A stretch of 64,000 nt of DNA from Ramazzottius varieornatus (taxonomy: Eukaryota > Tardigrada > Eutardigrada > Parachela > Ramazzottiidae): NCBI GenBank assembly GCA_001949185.1, contig BDGG01000017.1, positions 558,001 through 622,000 on the forward strand. The letters run 5' to 3'. Below, in pieces: positions 11,553 to 22,540 of the stretch. The notes under the pieces were generated by a model that worked only from the letters and a program-made list of their open reading frames with translations, did no database searches and had not been told where the DNA came from. The stretch's first letter is position 1. Each line of letters starts with the position of its first letter. Position numbers and translations under genes: made by a program.

Positions 11553-13518
11553 ATACTACAGTTTAATGGTGCGCGCAACGCACAAAGACACTGACGTGCG
11601 CTGCTGTGGACCCACAAACACGATGTCGGTTGTGCAGCGTTCTATCTCGACTCGTGCGTTTGGTCAAGAGCCAATCAGTACTAAAGTTGTAGACAACAAG
11701 CTCGCCTACAAAGTGATAGCTTTTTCAAACGGCGATCTGCAACGCCGATCGAGAAATTTTAAAAAATGGCAGAGCAACTCACTTCGGAGGCCGATTTGTC
11801 AAATACCGCAGACAGTCGCGGTCTCTAAAACTTGTGAACACAACTATGTTCGTTCGATAAAGTGTTTTCAATGATTTTTCTGATCATTCGTTTATTTTTT
11901 GTCAAATTTTAATTGTGATCGGCTCACCTGTTCAGCGTGACGTTTCAAAATTTGTCTACTCTACGAGGCAGTGGGACAGAGGTTTGACCAGTCAACTTCC
12001 ACCCTCCACCTGCAGAGGATATTGCGCTGGTCAGTAGAGGCCTTGTCCGCTGGTTATTGTACTGCCTGTCGTTTTATTGCGCTCTCTGCAGTGAAAATTG
12101 GCGCTAATACGACACCAAAAGCCAACGGCAAGTAAATCAGCATGCACAAGCCTAGTGCACCCGGTCGCTCTGCCCGAAAGATAACAGAAAAGCTGCTTCC
12201 GGGTTGACCCAAGTAGCTTCATAATTCTATATCTTGAAGACTATAAAATTTGTCAAGTCAGTTTTGCTGGTTACTATGTAGAGGACACGTTAAACATATC
12301 ACTAGAGGGTTCTGAATTTGCGCTTGTCGATCGTTTCTGGAAGAATAACTTACCCTTAACAAGAACTTAGTATCAGGTGTTTCAGTATGACTTGTCCGTT
12401 TTCTCCAGGCCTAACTGCAAATTTTGTTTCCTCCACCGTAAAACGAGATATCTCTCCAACCCTTTCTGTGCATTGTAGTACCGAGTCTAGCCTTTAAGAT
12501 CTGTTTCCAGACACTTAGAATCGTTGCTGCTGGAACTCAGCAAAACAAGATGTATCGACGCTCAAATTTTGAAAACTTCTTGACTCAGAAATCAAAATAA
12601 AACTCTTTTTCTTCCCCAAGTCTGAACGTTCAAAAATCTGTAAAACATAGTAAACAAAGCGCCAGACTCGATGCTCTTGAGAGTCCGGTTACAGCTTTGC
12701 AAAAAGGTTTGGTTGAAAAAGATATCCAGGTGGAAGGGATGATCCACACCCGCAAACGGAAGTCGGATTCTCCTAGAGTCGCTTTCGTATGCGAAAAGCA
12801 AGGAGGACCTATGCATACTTTAGGATACTTTTTGGCGGAACCGACGTGCCCTATATCGAATGGATCAAACTTCTGCTTATGCGACGGTCATGGTGTCGAA
12901 ACATAAAAATACTTCGATTTGATTGTTGGGATGCGTTTTCACCACGATACTACACATCCTCCATTAACCACAACAGTAATTAGAAATCTATACAACGGTG
13001 TAAACTAGTTTATACAAGGTCTGAGGGCTGCTTGTGTTTACAACGATGGCTTAACAAACAAAGGCATTGGCCAACAAAGGCAAGCCACAGAGCACTGCGC
13101 ATTGTGCAAACTTCGATATAAATCTAGCGCTCACGTTCAGTCAACGCATGAATTCTAGCCGTGCAAAAAAAAGGGGTGAGATAAAAATGCCAGGGCCATT
13201 TGTATGTAGTTGATAAACGGAAATGGGCAACCCACCAACGAACAAGATATGCAGGACGCATTGCACTTCCTTGAAAATAAATGTGTTTCCTGCAGCCTGT
13301 CCTTGACTCAGTTTTCGATCAAAGTTTTGCTGTGCATAGATGCCTGTTCAAGCGAAAGAATGCCAAACTGTTTAGCGGAGGAAACAGCCTTGAAGTGCCA
13401 TCATTGGAATAATGTTTGTTTCTTATCGCCAGCTATTTTTGCTTATAAAAACGCGGAGAGAAGTATCACTGTATTTGAATACTAGTTTCCATCACGGTTC
13501 CGATTGCGCTCACCAAAT

Positions 13519-13707
13519 ATGCGGCTCAGCGTATTATTTCTTGTTGTGTGGACCTGTTACGGCGCAACCAGATTCTACGACATCGCCGATTATGAGACCA
13601 ACGACTGCGTCACCGTGGATCCCCACGTGCTCAAGTTCCTGCTGCATCGGGACGAATACCATCTCACTGGGTTGAAAGAATTCATACGGGAGTGGCGCGA
13701 AGCGTGA
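13519..13707 (+). CDS. Short open frame with signal-peptide-like start, inside the hAT element
   Basis: The frame begins MRLSVLFLVVWTCYGA, a good match to a signal peptide, and continues as an acidic/hydrophobic 47-residue peptide (TRFYDIADYETNDCVTVDPH and on) to a stop. A donor-like GTGAAAG overlaps the end. It lies between the left inverted repeat and the transposase zinc finger. It may be a captured host exon, or chance. No family recognised. Confidence 0.25.
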   Translation: MRLSVLFLVVWTCYGATRFYDIADYETNDCVTVDPHVLKFLLHRDEYHLTGLKEFIREWREA

Positions 13708-13710
13708 AAG

Positions 13711-16008
13711 AAACCTCCAAAACGTTTTCGTACATCATTGGAATGGTCCATACTCCAAGACCATGAATGGCTGGAATGGTCTAACAAAAAACGTTCAGCT
13801 TACTGCCGTTACTGCCCGTTGGGTTTCACGGTTGGGGTACCCACGACCAAGGAAATCGGTGAGTTTCTCAAAATTCCAATCCCCATTTTCTACCAGGCTC
13901 CCGAGAACGCAGTTAAGCATGCCACTTGACATCATATCCAAGCGAAAGCAAATGCTCTTGCATTCAAAGAGATCAACATGTTACAGCTTAATCCCAAGAA
14001 AAGCTGTTTCCGTTTTGATTTCGTCATCAACAATCGTCGAACTTCTAGCCAGACAGGAAAATGCTAACCGCGGTACCAAACGCGAATTGAAAAGTAAGGA
14101 AATGAAAATCAGTACGGGCACGAGTTGTTCAATGTTGATGAATGGAGGTTCAGCGACTTCGGAGCGATGTATTTGTTCCGAATGGACTCTCGCGACCTGG
14201 ATCGTCTTAACAACATCACGCAAGAACCTGCCAAACCACGTTACTATTCTACCGACGTCCAAAACAAACTTATTGCTCTCAGGGTAGCTACATACGGAAA
14301 AAAATTTGATTGAGGTATATACTAAGAGCTCAAGCTGCTCATCAGGTCGACGAATGACAGGGACTGTTTTTGACTTTCTGTCCTCACTTTACAAATCAAA
14401 CAGAGGAAATACTTCTCAGTAATTGCTGACGGGACAATAGATCTTTCCAAAATAGATAAAATGTCCATTACTATTCGGTACCTCCACGGATTCAGAATAA
14501 AGGATTCCTTCATCGAGTTTGTGAATGTGTCCAAAAGCACAACAGGTAAGGAGCGCCCTTGCGTTAGTATTCATTTTTAATTAGGCTAGCATGATCTGAT
14601 ATTGTTCATTGTCTCTAACCGTAGGGAAGGCATTGGCAGAAACAATTAAGGGGAGACTCACCCATCACGAACTCGATACAGAAAATCCTCGAGGCCAGGG
14701 TTTCGACGGCGCGGCAAACATGCGGGGTCACATCAAAGGAGTTCAAGCTGAGATTGCCAAGGTCCAGCCAATAGCAATCTACACTCACTGCTATGCACAC
14801 TTGGTCATCCTTGTGATTAAGAACGCGGTGGAGGTGGAGTGTATCCAGAAATTCTACGGTGAGGTCAACAAGATCGGCAAGTACTTTGGTGCACCGAACC
14901 GCAGAAATTTTCTTCAGGAGACCTTCGGCTGCCCTAGAGGTATTAAAGTACCATCAACCGTCCACAGGGTGGACTTCTTATGCTGATGTCACGAGCTTTC
15001 GGTTCCTATTCTCATCTGGTGGATGGTCTAGAGGCCCTGGGAAGCATCTGCAACTTTGATCTCGGTAGCTGAAACGGCGCGGAGACAACTCGTGAAATGA
15101 TACTAACCTACGAATTCGTCTTCTGTCTCACAGTGAGTTTGTAAATAATGCAGATAACTTTCTGTTCTGAAAAGACAACATTCACCAAATCTTGCTTACA
15201 GTTGTCACAACAATAACTGCCCACTCTCAAGGAGCTGACCGAAGCCTCGCAAGCCAAAAACCTTGACTATAGTCTCTTCTCACGAAATGACACGTCATTT
15301 CTAATTCCAACTCCGAAGAAGAACAAGCCTGGAGGTAGAAACGATCCCGCAGAACACAGACCCGTAAGGGACGTCACAGATGTAGAGAACTCGTTTCGCA
15401 CCAACATATTTGTTCCTCACATCCAGAACATGAAAAGTTTTTTACAAGAACGGTTCGACAAGAATTCCCGAGTGCTGCAGCCGCTGGATATTCTTATGCC
15501 ATCCCGCGACCGAGTCTCTACGCCTCCCGCTGCTCTATTCCGTCCAACACTGAATTTCTGCAACACTGATCTTGGGAAAGTAAACGGCCTACCAGAAAGG
15601 TTCGCGGTTGAAATAGTAAACTGGTGTGCGATGTGGCAAGAAAGGCAGTGACCCCAGCACCCAGCTCCGTTAGAGGTGTCATAAGAGAAATAGTGGATAA
15701 AAATTTGGGCAGTCAATTCACTATCATAACCAAACTATTCATGATTTACGTTGTGGTACCAATGACATCTGCTGGTGCTGAAAGAAGCTTTTTAGTACTG
15801 AAAAGGGAAAAAACATGGCTCAGGATTCCATAAAAAACGAATTAACTGTCGTTATCGTTCACAAAGACATCGTCATCCCACACAGTGAGATAACGGAAAA
15901 ATATGTTTTCGACACGGATTTTGGCACTGCAGTCCTTCCTCTTGCACCCACTACGATCGTTAATCCGGCCGATACGGAGATCGACGAGAGCGAATACGAA
16001 ACGGAATA
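13711..16008 (+). pseudogene. hAT-family transposase (TTF zinc finger, DUF4371, hAT C-terminal), broken
   Basis: In order on the plus strand: a TTF-type zinc-finger start (HEWLEWSNKKRSAYCRYC, about 13765-13820); a pre-catalytic segment (FSDFGAMYLFRMDSRDLDRL and STDVQNKLIALRVA, 14140-14300); the RNase H-like core (KYFSVIADGTIDLSKIDKMS, about 14405-14465, and RGQGFDGAANMRGHIKGVQA near 14690); HCYAHLVILV near 14790; ENSFRTNIFVPHIQNMKSFL near 15390; and the C-terminal dimerisation motif SAGAERSFLVLKR at about 15770. These pieces lie in different frames separated by stops and frameshifts. One possible intron (GTAAGG at about 14546 to about 14624) interrupts the core. The element is therefore non-functional as it stands, although similarity remains strong enough to suggest fairly recent activity. 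Confidence 0.75.
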
Positions 16009-16675
16009 ATGCGACACTTGCGAGTATTTCGACGACGGCGACGATATGGATTTCTTTGGTCATGACTAGCTCTTCACTTGACCTTGTCAATATTTCCACT
16101 TTTACTTACGTTACCAATATTGTGTGAATTGTTGACGCAGATTTTACTAACATCGGTTGGGTACGGTAGGCCAAAAAATTTGCTGTCGGTCGGGATTGTC
16201 TCGCACTCTTAGCCTTCATCACTTACTTACTAACCGAAACTTTTGCCCTTCTTTTCTTGTTAGGAGTTCCTACTATGCGAACGATACCGGTGCATCTTGA
16301 TAACCATTGAACGAACATGTTTGACGTAATGATACGGACATACGCTTCTTCTAGCATACGTCGACTGGTCAGCATCCGGAACCAGCTTTCAGATTCTGAA
16401 GATCACTTTCTGACGAAAGTATTGTGGCACCAGTACAGTTTCGTGGTTCCACTATGATTCATCAATTGAATCCAAATACTTTTATGTTTTGACACCGTGA
16501 CCGTCCCATAAGCAAAAGTTTGGTCCATTCGATATAGGGCGCGTCGGCCCTGCTTTCTGGAATCGAAAGCTCTAACGGCGAAGTCAAAAATGAATTTTGA
16601 AAGCTAACCCCCTTGCCCCCCCCCCCGTCCGAAAACGGACAAGTTACACTAAAACACCTGATATATATGTAAGTC

Positions 16676-17440
16676 ATGTTACAATACCCAAGGGAGTCTG
16701 AATCGCAAACTCATCAGAGGAAGTTCGAGCTCCAGACAGCACCATCTCAGGATGATTCCCCGATTTTTGAGGATGATTTTTCAGGACTCAGGATGATTCC
16801 CCGATTTTTCTGCTTTTGCTAATTTTTTTGACAAACTTTCCAAGTTTTTGATGAATCATGAGTCTTGATTTCGGATTTGGTCAATCAATTCTGTACTAGT
16901 CATGCGAAAATGTTGGCAAAATGATTGATACGGCATTCAAAACCCTGTTGATAGTACCGCTTGACGGCACTGCACGATCAGCAGGGTATGATAATGCAAC
17001 AGGCCTGTACGCACAACAGATGACTAATGGTAGAGACTACTTTCGGTGCCAAGAAATTTCTCTTTGATCTTCCGCCATAAGCTCAGGCTTGCCATAGTTT
17101 GCCCCAATTTAAGGGCTTTATTATGCTTGAACAGCTTTGTACGATGACTCAAGTGGTCTATGACTCATTATAAAGCTCCGCTGGAAGGTCAGCCTTTTGG
17201 GCGGAGCTCTTGCAAAAAGCCAGTGATGTCGCTCACTCACTCTATTGTGCGATGACGTTTACGAGTACCATCCGCAAGCCGTCTATTAGCTCGCTTTGGC
17301 CAGTACAAATCACCTGTGTGACATCTTATCGGTGTTGTTTCAATATGACTTTTTTTATTTTAATTGCACGAACGATTAATTAGAATACCTCGGGCCGCAG
17401 CAATTCCTTTTGGCCAGCGTTTTGGGCTGAGCTCTCGCAA
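16676..17440. other. Intergenic DNA with short direct repeats
   Basis: No gene seen. TCAGGATGATTCCCCGATTT occurs twice (about 16747 and 16790). A second pair of similar 30-bp segments, TTTTGGGCGGAGCTCTTGCA at about 17198 and TTTTGGGCTGAGCTCTCGCA at about 17422, lies just left of the repeated element at 17478. Confidence 0.5.
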
Positions 17441-17477
17441 AAGTAATGGGTGCAGTATGCGACTCTGGCAGCACTTA

Positions 17478-17885
17478 TGAGCAGCTGCACTTCGCCTTGC
17501 CGGAGGGTGGGACACACGATCATGCGGTTGATTGGTTGTTCTGTACGAATATCGAGGCGGAGCGAATATCCGTTACGTCATCGACCGTACAAACGAAACA
17601 GAAGAAAACTGCATACACCTTTCCGTCGGATTTTCACGAGCAAGCCATTGCAACCGGCCACTTTTTCAAATTTTTTAGAGTTGTAAAATTTGAGAATGCT
17701 TCCTTCGCGATGCGGATTCAAGAATTTCCACAATTGATGATTTTTAAAAAGCTAGATCATAGCTTTATTCCCTGATCTTCGGCGTAACTGCTGATTGGTG
17801 TTGTTCTCCTATCTACGGCGGCTGCTGAATCAACTCACATTTTGGCACGCCATTGTTTGCAGACGGCGAAGTACTGCTGCTCAGC
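17478..17885 (+). repeat. Dispersed element, copy A
   Basis: Both ends of this segment match, in inverted orientation, the DNA at 49815-50350: GCACTTCGCCTTGCCGGAGG near 17490, and ATCTACGGCGGCTGCTGAAT through GACGGCGAAGTACTGCTGCT at 17809-17881. A middle block containing TTACGTCATCGACCG and AGAAGAAAACT is also shared. It has no long coding frame of transposase type, so it is probably non-autonomous. Confidence 0.65.
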
Positions 17886-18007
17886 CTGCGCTACAGTGTC
17901 TGGCAGCGAAGTGGAACAAATTTCTAAAGTTCCAGAATCACTGATCTGTTTTGTCGCCAGTCGAACATTTGTGAACCTAAAAGCAGAGCATCGTTTGCCA
18001 ACCGGGG

Positions 18008-18573
18008 ATGTGCGGGTTAACCACGGGATATGACTTCAGAAAGAGATTCGTCGAAAGGAAAAGGACGGATCCCTTCCCAGTCTACCAATGCCATATCTGC
18101 GCCTGCTTCACGCACGACCAGTCCCTCTTCATCGCTCACTTGCAAGGCTCCGAGCACCGGGAAAGGACGGAAGAACGATCGGTGGTGTGTCAGTCGGGCG
18201 ATTGTGGTTTCCGCAGCAGGGACTTGTCGAAGCTCCTGAGACATCTGGATGAGAAGAGATTCCACTTCGTTAACGCGTCCATCCCAGCTTGCTTGCTCAC
18301 CTTCACCACTCTCGTTAGCCTCACTCAACCTCCAGAAATACCTCCTTCAGAAGTAATTCAATGTCTGACCGATTGCTTGGTGTTTTTCTGAATTTCTTCA
18401 TCATTATAGACAACGGCGAGAGATGTGAAAGCAAGCCGAGGATGACGGGAAGAGTTTACAAGTTTGGCGTGCCGTTGGGTTGGTCGTCTTCACATGGCTG
18501 CACAAGAACTGGCGGAAAGTTCGACTGGGTCAGCATCACCGTGCGGCCTACAATTCCAATTCCAATCGGTAAT
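18008..18573 (+). CDS. Small C2H2-type zinc-finger model, incomplete
   Basis: The first exon frame (18008 to about 18351) encodes YQCHICACFTHDQSLFIAHL then QGSEH, a CxxC...H...H finger of the U1/matrin-like spacing. A second CxxxxC...H...H unit follows (VCQSGDCGFRSRDLSKLLRH). A donor GTAATT near 18352 and an acceptor at about 18410 (TTATAG) would add about 54 residues, starting DNGERCESKPRMTGRVYKFG, up to a donor near 18573. No clear terminal exon was found. The true start is unknown: an in-frame ATG is at 18008 but an acceptor at about 18045 is equally likely. RNA or DNA binding is likely from the fingers; no orthologue recognised. Confidence 0.4.
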
Positions 18574-19048
18574 ATCGGATTTGTCTTTCTACGGGAATGT
18601 GATAATTGAAATCTTTTTCTACCGTGAGGACCACCTGCGGAGTGATTATTTTCTTGAAGTTTCAAATAATTTTTTTGGGAGCGAGTTTTGGCCATCGTAA
18701 CTGTCTTTTTGTGAAATATCGTTGAGATCCATCCGACGAGAGGTTTTTCCCGATCTTGCAGGTCTGGAAATTTATCTAGGTATTTTGTGTGAAAAATGAA
18801 AATTAAATGGTGCGAAACAGATGCTTGAGGGAAGTGGGAGTAACGTTTTGGACTGATAGGACAGAATGGAGAGGACATTTCGGCCCTTGAATGCTATTAG
18901 TTTCGCTCTGAATGAGCCACAAGTGCCAGCATCTCCAACCTGTTGAGCTGGCCAGTTTACGAAATGGCAGTCAGGAAATCTATTCGTTGAAACTCTTCCA
19001 TGAAAAATACGTGATGATTTGGTTCGTGAATTGGGCGAAGGAACTGCG

Positions 19049-22000
19049 ATGGTGCGACATTTGAGTACGGTGATTTTTCTGTTAGTGTTTCGATCTTTCC
19101 GGTGTGGACGAGACAGTCGTCGTCCGTTCGAGGGTAATCTTCCCCAAAACTGCACCGTTCCAGCCTATATTCAAAATAAGTATTACAGTCGGGAGAATGG
19201 GCAGAATATGTTTACGACCATTCAGTCCAACAGCTTTACGCGCCTTCGCAAAGTGAGTATCCCGGGGTCGATTGTCGAGACCTCGGTTCAGCGGGACACG
19301 CAGGTCCAGGAGACCTGCTTGTTGATGCAGTGCAACCGTCCTAATAAAGTCACTGGACGCTGCCAATCGTTTCAACAGACCTCGGACATCAGTGGTGGAA
19401 TAGTCTATGATAGCGACCGATATCGCTTCCTCATTCATGACACGTAAGTAAAGTGACCAACCACTTCCGCCACTATGCTCACCTACAGTAATACGTATTT
19501 TTTCCTATAGAAGTACCAAATGCTATCGATGCCGGGAGATCGCGGTGAGGACCATCAACGTCTTGGAACTTCGGGAAAGTGAGATACCTGCCAACAGAGT
19601 AGTACTGTTGGTGACATGGGCAAATGACATCGTGTTATCGTGTTCTCAAGTGGCGCACGCTCTCAGCCTGCAACAGAAGGGAAGCGTGCGTCACTTGAGA
19701 GACCAATTCGTGCGTCACTTGAGAGACCACGCTTTCCAAGTCGAGTTTGAAAGCGTGAGTCTCTCGGGAACAGTTTTGCAGGTGTTTTCCTCAACTGGCG
19801 CACGCTTCCTGCGGCACTTGAAATAGCGATCATGTTCAGTTCCTTTGCCGACGTTCCATTCAGACGCTAATGTCATGTTTCTCCTTTGTAGCGGAATGTC
19901 TAACGTTTGGTGGGAATGTGGTACCCGACATGACATACCTGTGTGGTAAGTTGAAGGGCACAAAGATGGACGGCAACGTGGAGCGAGCTTCGTGGACGAC
20001 GCTCTTCTCGCAGAAGCCCACTCGCGTCTCCTGCCGGTCCAGCATTGAGGGCTCCTGGACTTTCAAGTACTCCATCCAGCGCTACTCTCAGCACAAGTGT
20101 CTCCATCCCAAGAACAACCTCACCTCCTGCCCGGACCCGGCCAACCGTTATTCGACCGAAGACCGCTTCTACATCTCCTATGGGGCGTGTGATGACTACG
20201 CCTGGAAGAAAGGCGATCCAGGTCTATCTTTCCTGAGAGACATGGGTAAGGTCCAACAAGTGAACCTGAATGGTGTATTTTCATGAAACGAGTATAACGG
20301 TATAACTTTCTGCTGGTTTTCACTTTAGCGATGACGTTCGTCTGTCTGGGCGATTGGTACATCGGCAACGACCATTTCTTCGCTGCCGTCAATTTGGGCG
20401 AAAACCGACCGGAAGAGCAGTATCGGTGTTTTGTAAGTATCTTCTCGGTCTTTGTCACGGATTGTTCCGTTGTCTCTTAAAGGCGTAAAAGGTTCTTAAG
20501 AACATTGGAACATCATAAGCCTGAACCATTCTGCAGATGGAAAATCACGACGATGACCAGTACATTGGCCATTCGCTGGCGGCGACCTGCTCGACGCTGC
20601 TGGCTCCCCGAGTCTCCCCCGTCATGTTACACCTCTTTCGCGGTACAGTTAGTTACCATCAGTCACTGAAGGTCACAGTGATAAACAATAGTCTGATTTG
20701 TAGCAAAGACGACCACCATTGCGCCAAGCTGTTCACTTCCGGCCAACTTCAGTGGTCGATGGATGAATACCGCTCATGCTGCTGTCAACTCCTGGATCGA
20801 CATCAACGCTACACATCTCTTAGAAAAACACCGACCGGACCAGCGAGTAAACGAATGGCTAAAACAGACTTTTGAGTTTATTTGAACGTTAGGCACAGAA
20901 ACCGGACATGATCGTTTTTCACAGCGGTGCACACTTTCGGCCGACAAAATTGAAAGCATGCGGCACGTGAGAGAACATAGGTGATTGTCTACCCAAGCGG
21001 CGCACGCTGTTAGGCAGTAACACTGAGAGTGTGCGCCACCTGGGAAAACAATCTTGTCCACTTTGTCTATTAGCTCCCATCGGCAGAAAAGCTCGTCCAG
21101 CGCTGGTTCTTTAGTTAATTAGTGTTGTGTTTGTAGCTGGCGGTGGAAACGAGTTTCATCTGTCAAGAGCAGAAAGGGCAGCGATACATGATGGCACGAG
21201 TGGGCATCGGCGGCTGTCAAGTCTACTACGTCTGCTGGCACTTCCTGCCGCGCCACCACAACATCATCCGTTACCGAGTAGGGTTGGCATTCGCTACCAA
21301 AGACTTCCGGCAAGTCTGCTCGTGGTCCTCGTTCCTCCAATCTCGCGACTGGAAGTACGATCTGTTAATAGGTAAACCTACACATGGCCGAAGTGGCTTT
21401 CGGGTCCTAACGTTGAGTGGTGTTGTCCGTGTTTGTAGCCCAGAATCCATTGCCGGTGGAATGTCCCATCGGTGGCAAGTTTCGCTTCACCCAATACGGT
21501 GATGTCCCACTGGAGAGTCGGATTCGAGGTGGGGTAACTAAGTCTCCGCGTGATCAAGTCGAGTGCAAGCAATATGAAACAGACTTGTCGGTGTGCTCCA
21601 AGCAATGGCGGAAACAGTACGATACTCGACAAATCTTAATTGATCTGGACAAGTGTATGACGCTGGACTGGCATGCTAAACCTATCGGCGAATACGGTAA
21701 CTTCTTCCTCATAGCTAGTAATTAGGACTTGAGCAAATGATGTCACCCAGATCATTATCTCAGGTGGCGCACTTCCTCTTTGCTGATGACTGCAAGACTG
21801 CGCCTCTTGCGTAAACGTTCCGGGTGGATTCATTTGTCGACTTCCCAATTGTTTCCGTTGAACAGTAAACCTTTTATAATTTGGTAGATGAGCCGGATCA
21901 CATCTTACACTGCATCGGTTACTGGCGGGAGAACGCCCGCTCCTTCTTGGTAACCTACGAGAAGGAGGACGCCTTGAGTCCCTTCCGCTGTTGGGTCTAC

Positions 22001-22406
22001 AACCGCATTGGCTATCAACGCTTGCTGCTGTCCCGCGGTGTGGCTTCTTACTGCGGCATCCAGCAAGAACCTGATAGCGCTAACTTGAGCTACGGAGCCT
22101 CCTTGGCCTTGGACTTGCACGAGAACGAACGGCTGTGTACGTACAAACTCTTGATCGATATGTCTGCGCTCTTCATTAAAACCGGCCTTTTTATTCGTAG
22201 TTGATGACTGTCCACTACGGTTTGTCGATGGTTCGGATCCTTGGATACCCATTGGACAATATGGTCTCCTGACTTCCGCCGCCGTTCTGTATCGTATTGC
22301 TTCCCTTTTCACTGTCATATCCAACCTCAGCCTACATCTCTTTACTGTCATTTTCCTCAAACAAGAAATCTGGCTCGGTACTGTCAACAGAAATGATAAA
22401 AAATAA
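19049..22406 (+). CDS. Secreted/GPI-anchored Cys-rich protein of the DUF7042-7045 type
   Basis: Ten exons join in phase: 19049-19443, 19511-19578, 19892-20245, 20329-20432, 20537-20642, 20704-20846, 21137-21371, 21439-21696, 21888-22136 and 22201-22406. The product is about 700 residues. It starts with a signal peptide (MVRHLSTVIFLLVFRS) and ends in a hydrophobic stretch (AVLYRIASLFTVISNLSLHL), consistent with a membrane or GPI anchor. Between them are repeated Cys-rich modules with the pattern C...G.W/F.....C (VSCRSSIEGSWTFKYS; VECPIGGKFRFTQYGD; LHCIGYWRENARSFLV). This matches my memory of the invertebrate DUF7042/7043/7044/7045 extracellular proteins, whose function is unknown. An AATAAA overlaps the stop codon (22402-22407). 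Introns 2, 6 and 8 each contain copies of the palindromic repeat. Confidence 0.65.
19640..19860. repeat. Palindromic intron repeat, copy 5 (two or more units)
   Basis: CTCAAGTGGCGCACGCTCTC pairs with AGCGTGCGTCACTTGAGAGA, and the latter arm is directly repeated at 19686-19708 and 19709-19731. A further half unit AACTGGCGCACGCTTCC is at 19794. Intron 2 of the Cys-rich secreted gene. Confidence 0.8.
20905..21085. repeat. Palindromic intron repeat, copy 6 (two units)
   Basis: Unit one is decayed (ACAGCGGTGCACACTTTCGG). Unit two has ACCCAAGCGGCGCACGCTGT and GTGTGCGCCACCTGGGAAAA, then CAATCTTGTCCACTTTGTCT. Intron 6 of the Cys-rich secreted gene. Confidence 0.85.
21750..21850. repeat. Palindromic intron repeat, copy 7 (one unit)
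   Basis: CTCAGGTGGCGCACTTCCTC pairs loosely with GACTGCGCCTCTTGCG. Intron 8 of the same gene. Confidence 0.65.
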
Positions 22407-22540
22407 AAGTTTAAGCATTCAGATGAGACAACGTTCTTCCTAACTACAATCAAATAAAAAATCAAACAAAAATATTAGAATTACCAAGACAGCCCAAACG
22501 GAAGTATGTCTCGATGGAAGTGAGTCTTTGGTTGAAAGTA

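Larger units (their letters stand above)
9240..12359. other. Gene-poor block with assembly gap, foldback sequence and P450 debris
   Basis: No convincing intact gene is seen. The block includes a run of 267 N at 9553-9819, a decayed P450 piece near 10740-10870 on the minus strand, and a roughly 600-bp foldback unit at 10945-11552. The remaining DNA is somewhat AT-rich and has only short random frames; the frame at 11566-11874 (+) has no recognisable domain. Confidence 0.6.
12360..16675. mobile_element. Decayed hAT transposon bounded by long inverted repeats
   Basis: Inverted matches bracket a transposase-derived region. TCAGGTGTTTCAGTATGACT at about 12374 pairs with the reverse complement of 16625-16663. 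CCCTATATCGAATGGATCAA plus the following 60 bases (12849-12930) pairs with the reverse complement of about 16470-16545. The left arm is longer because of an insertion of some 300 bp. The interior encodes TTF-zinc-finger/DUF4371-type hAT transposase pieces. Exact ends and the expected 8-bp target duplication could not be fixed by eye. Confidence 0.7.

Noticed and set aside
21905-22465. A 186-codon minus-strand frame overlapping the Cys-rich secreted gene
   Set aside because: It is antisense to two well-supported, phase-matched exons and has no domain or splice partner.
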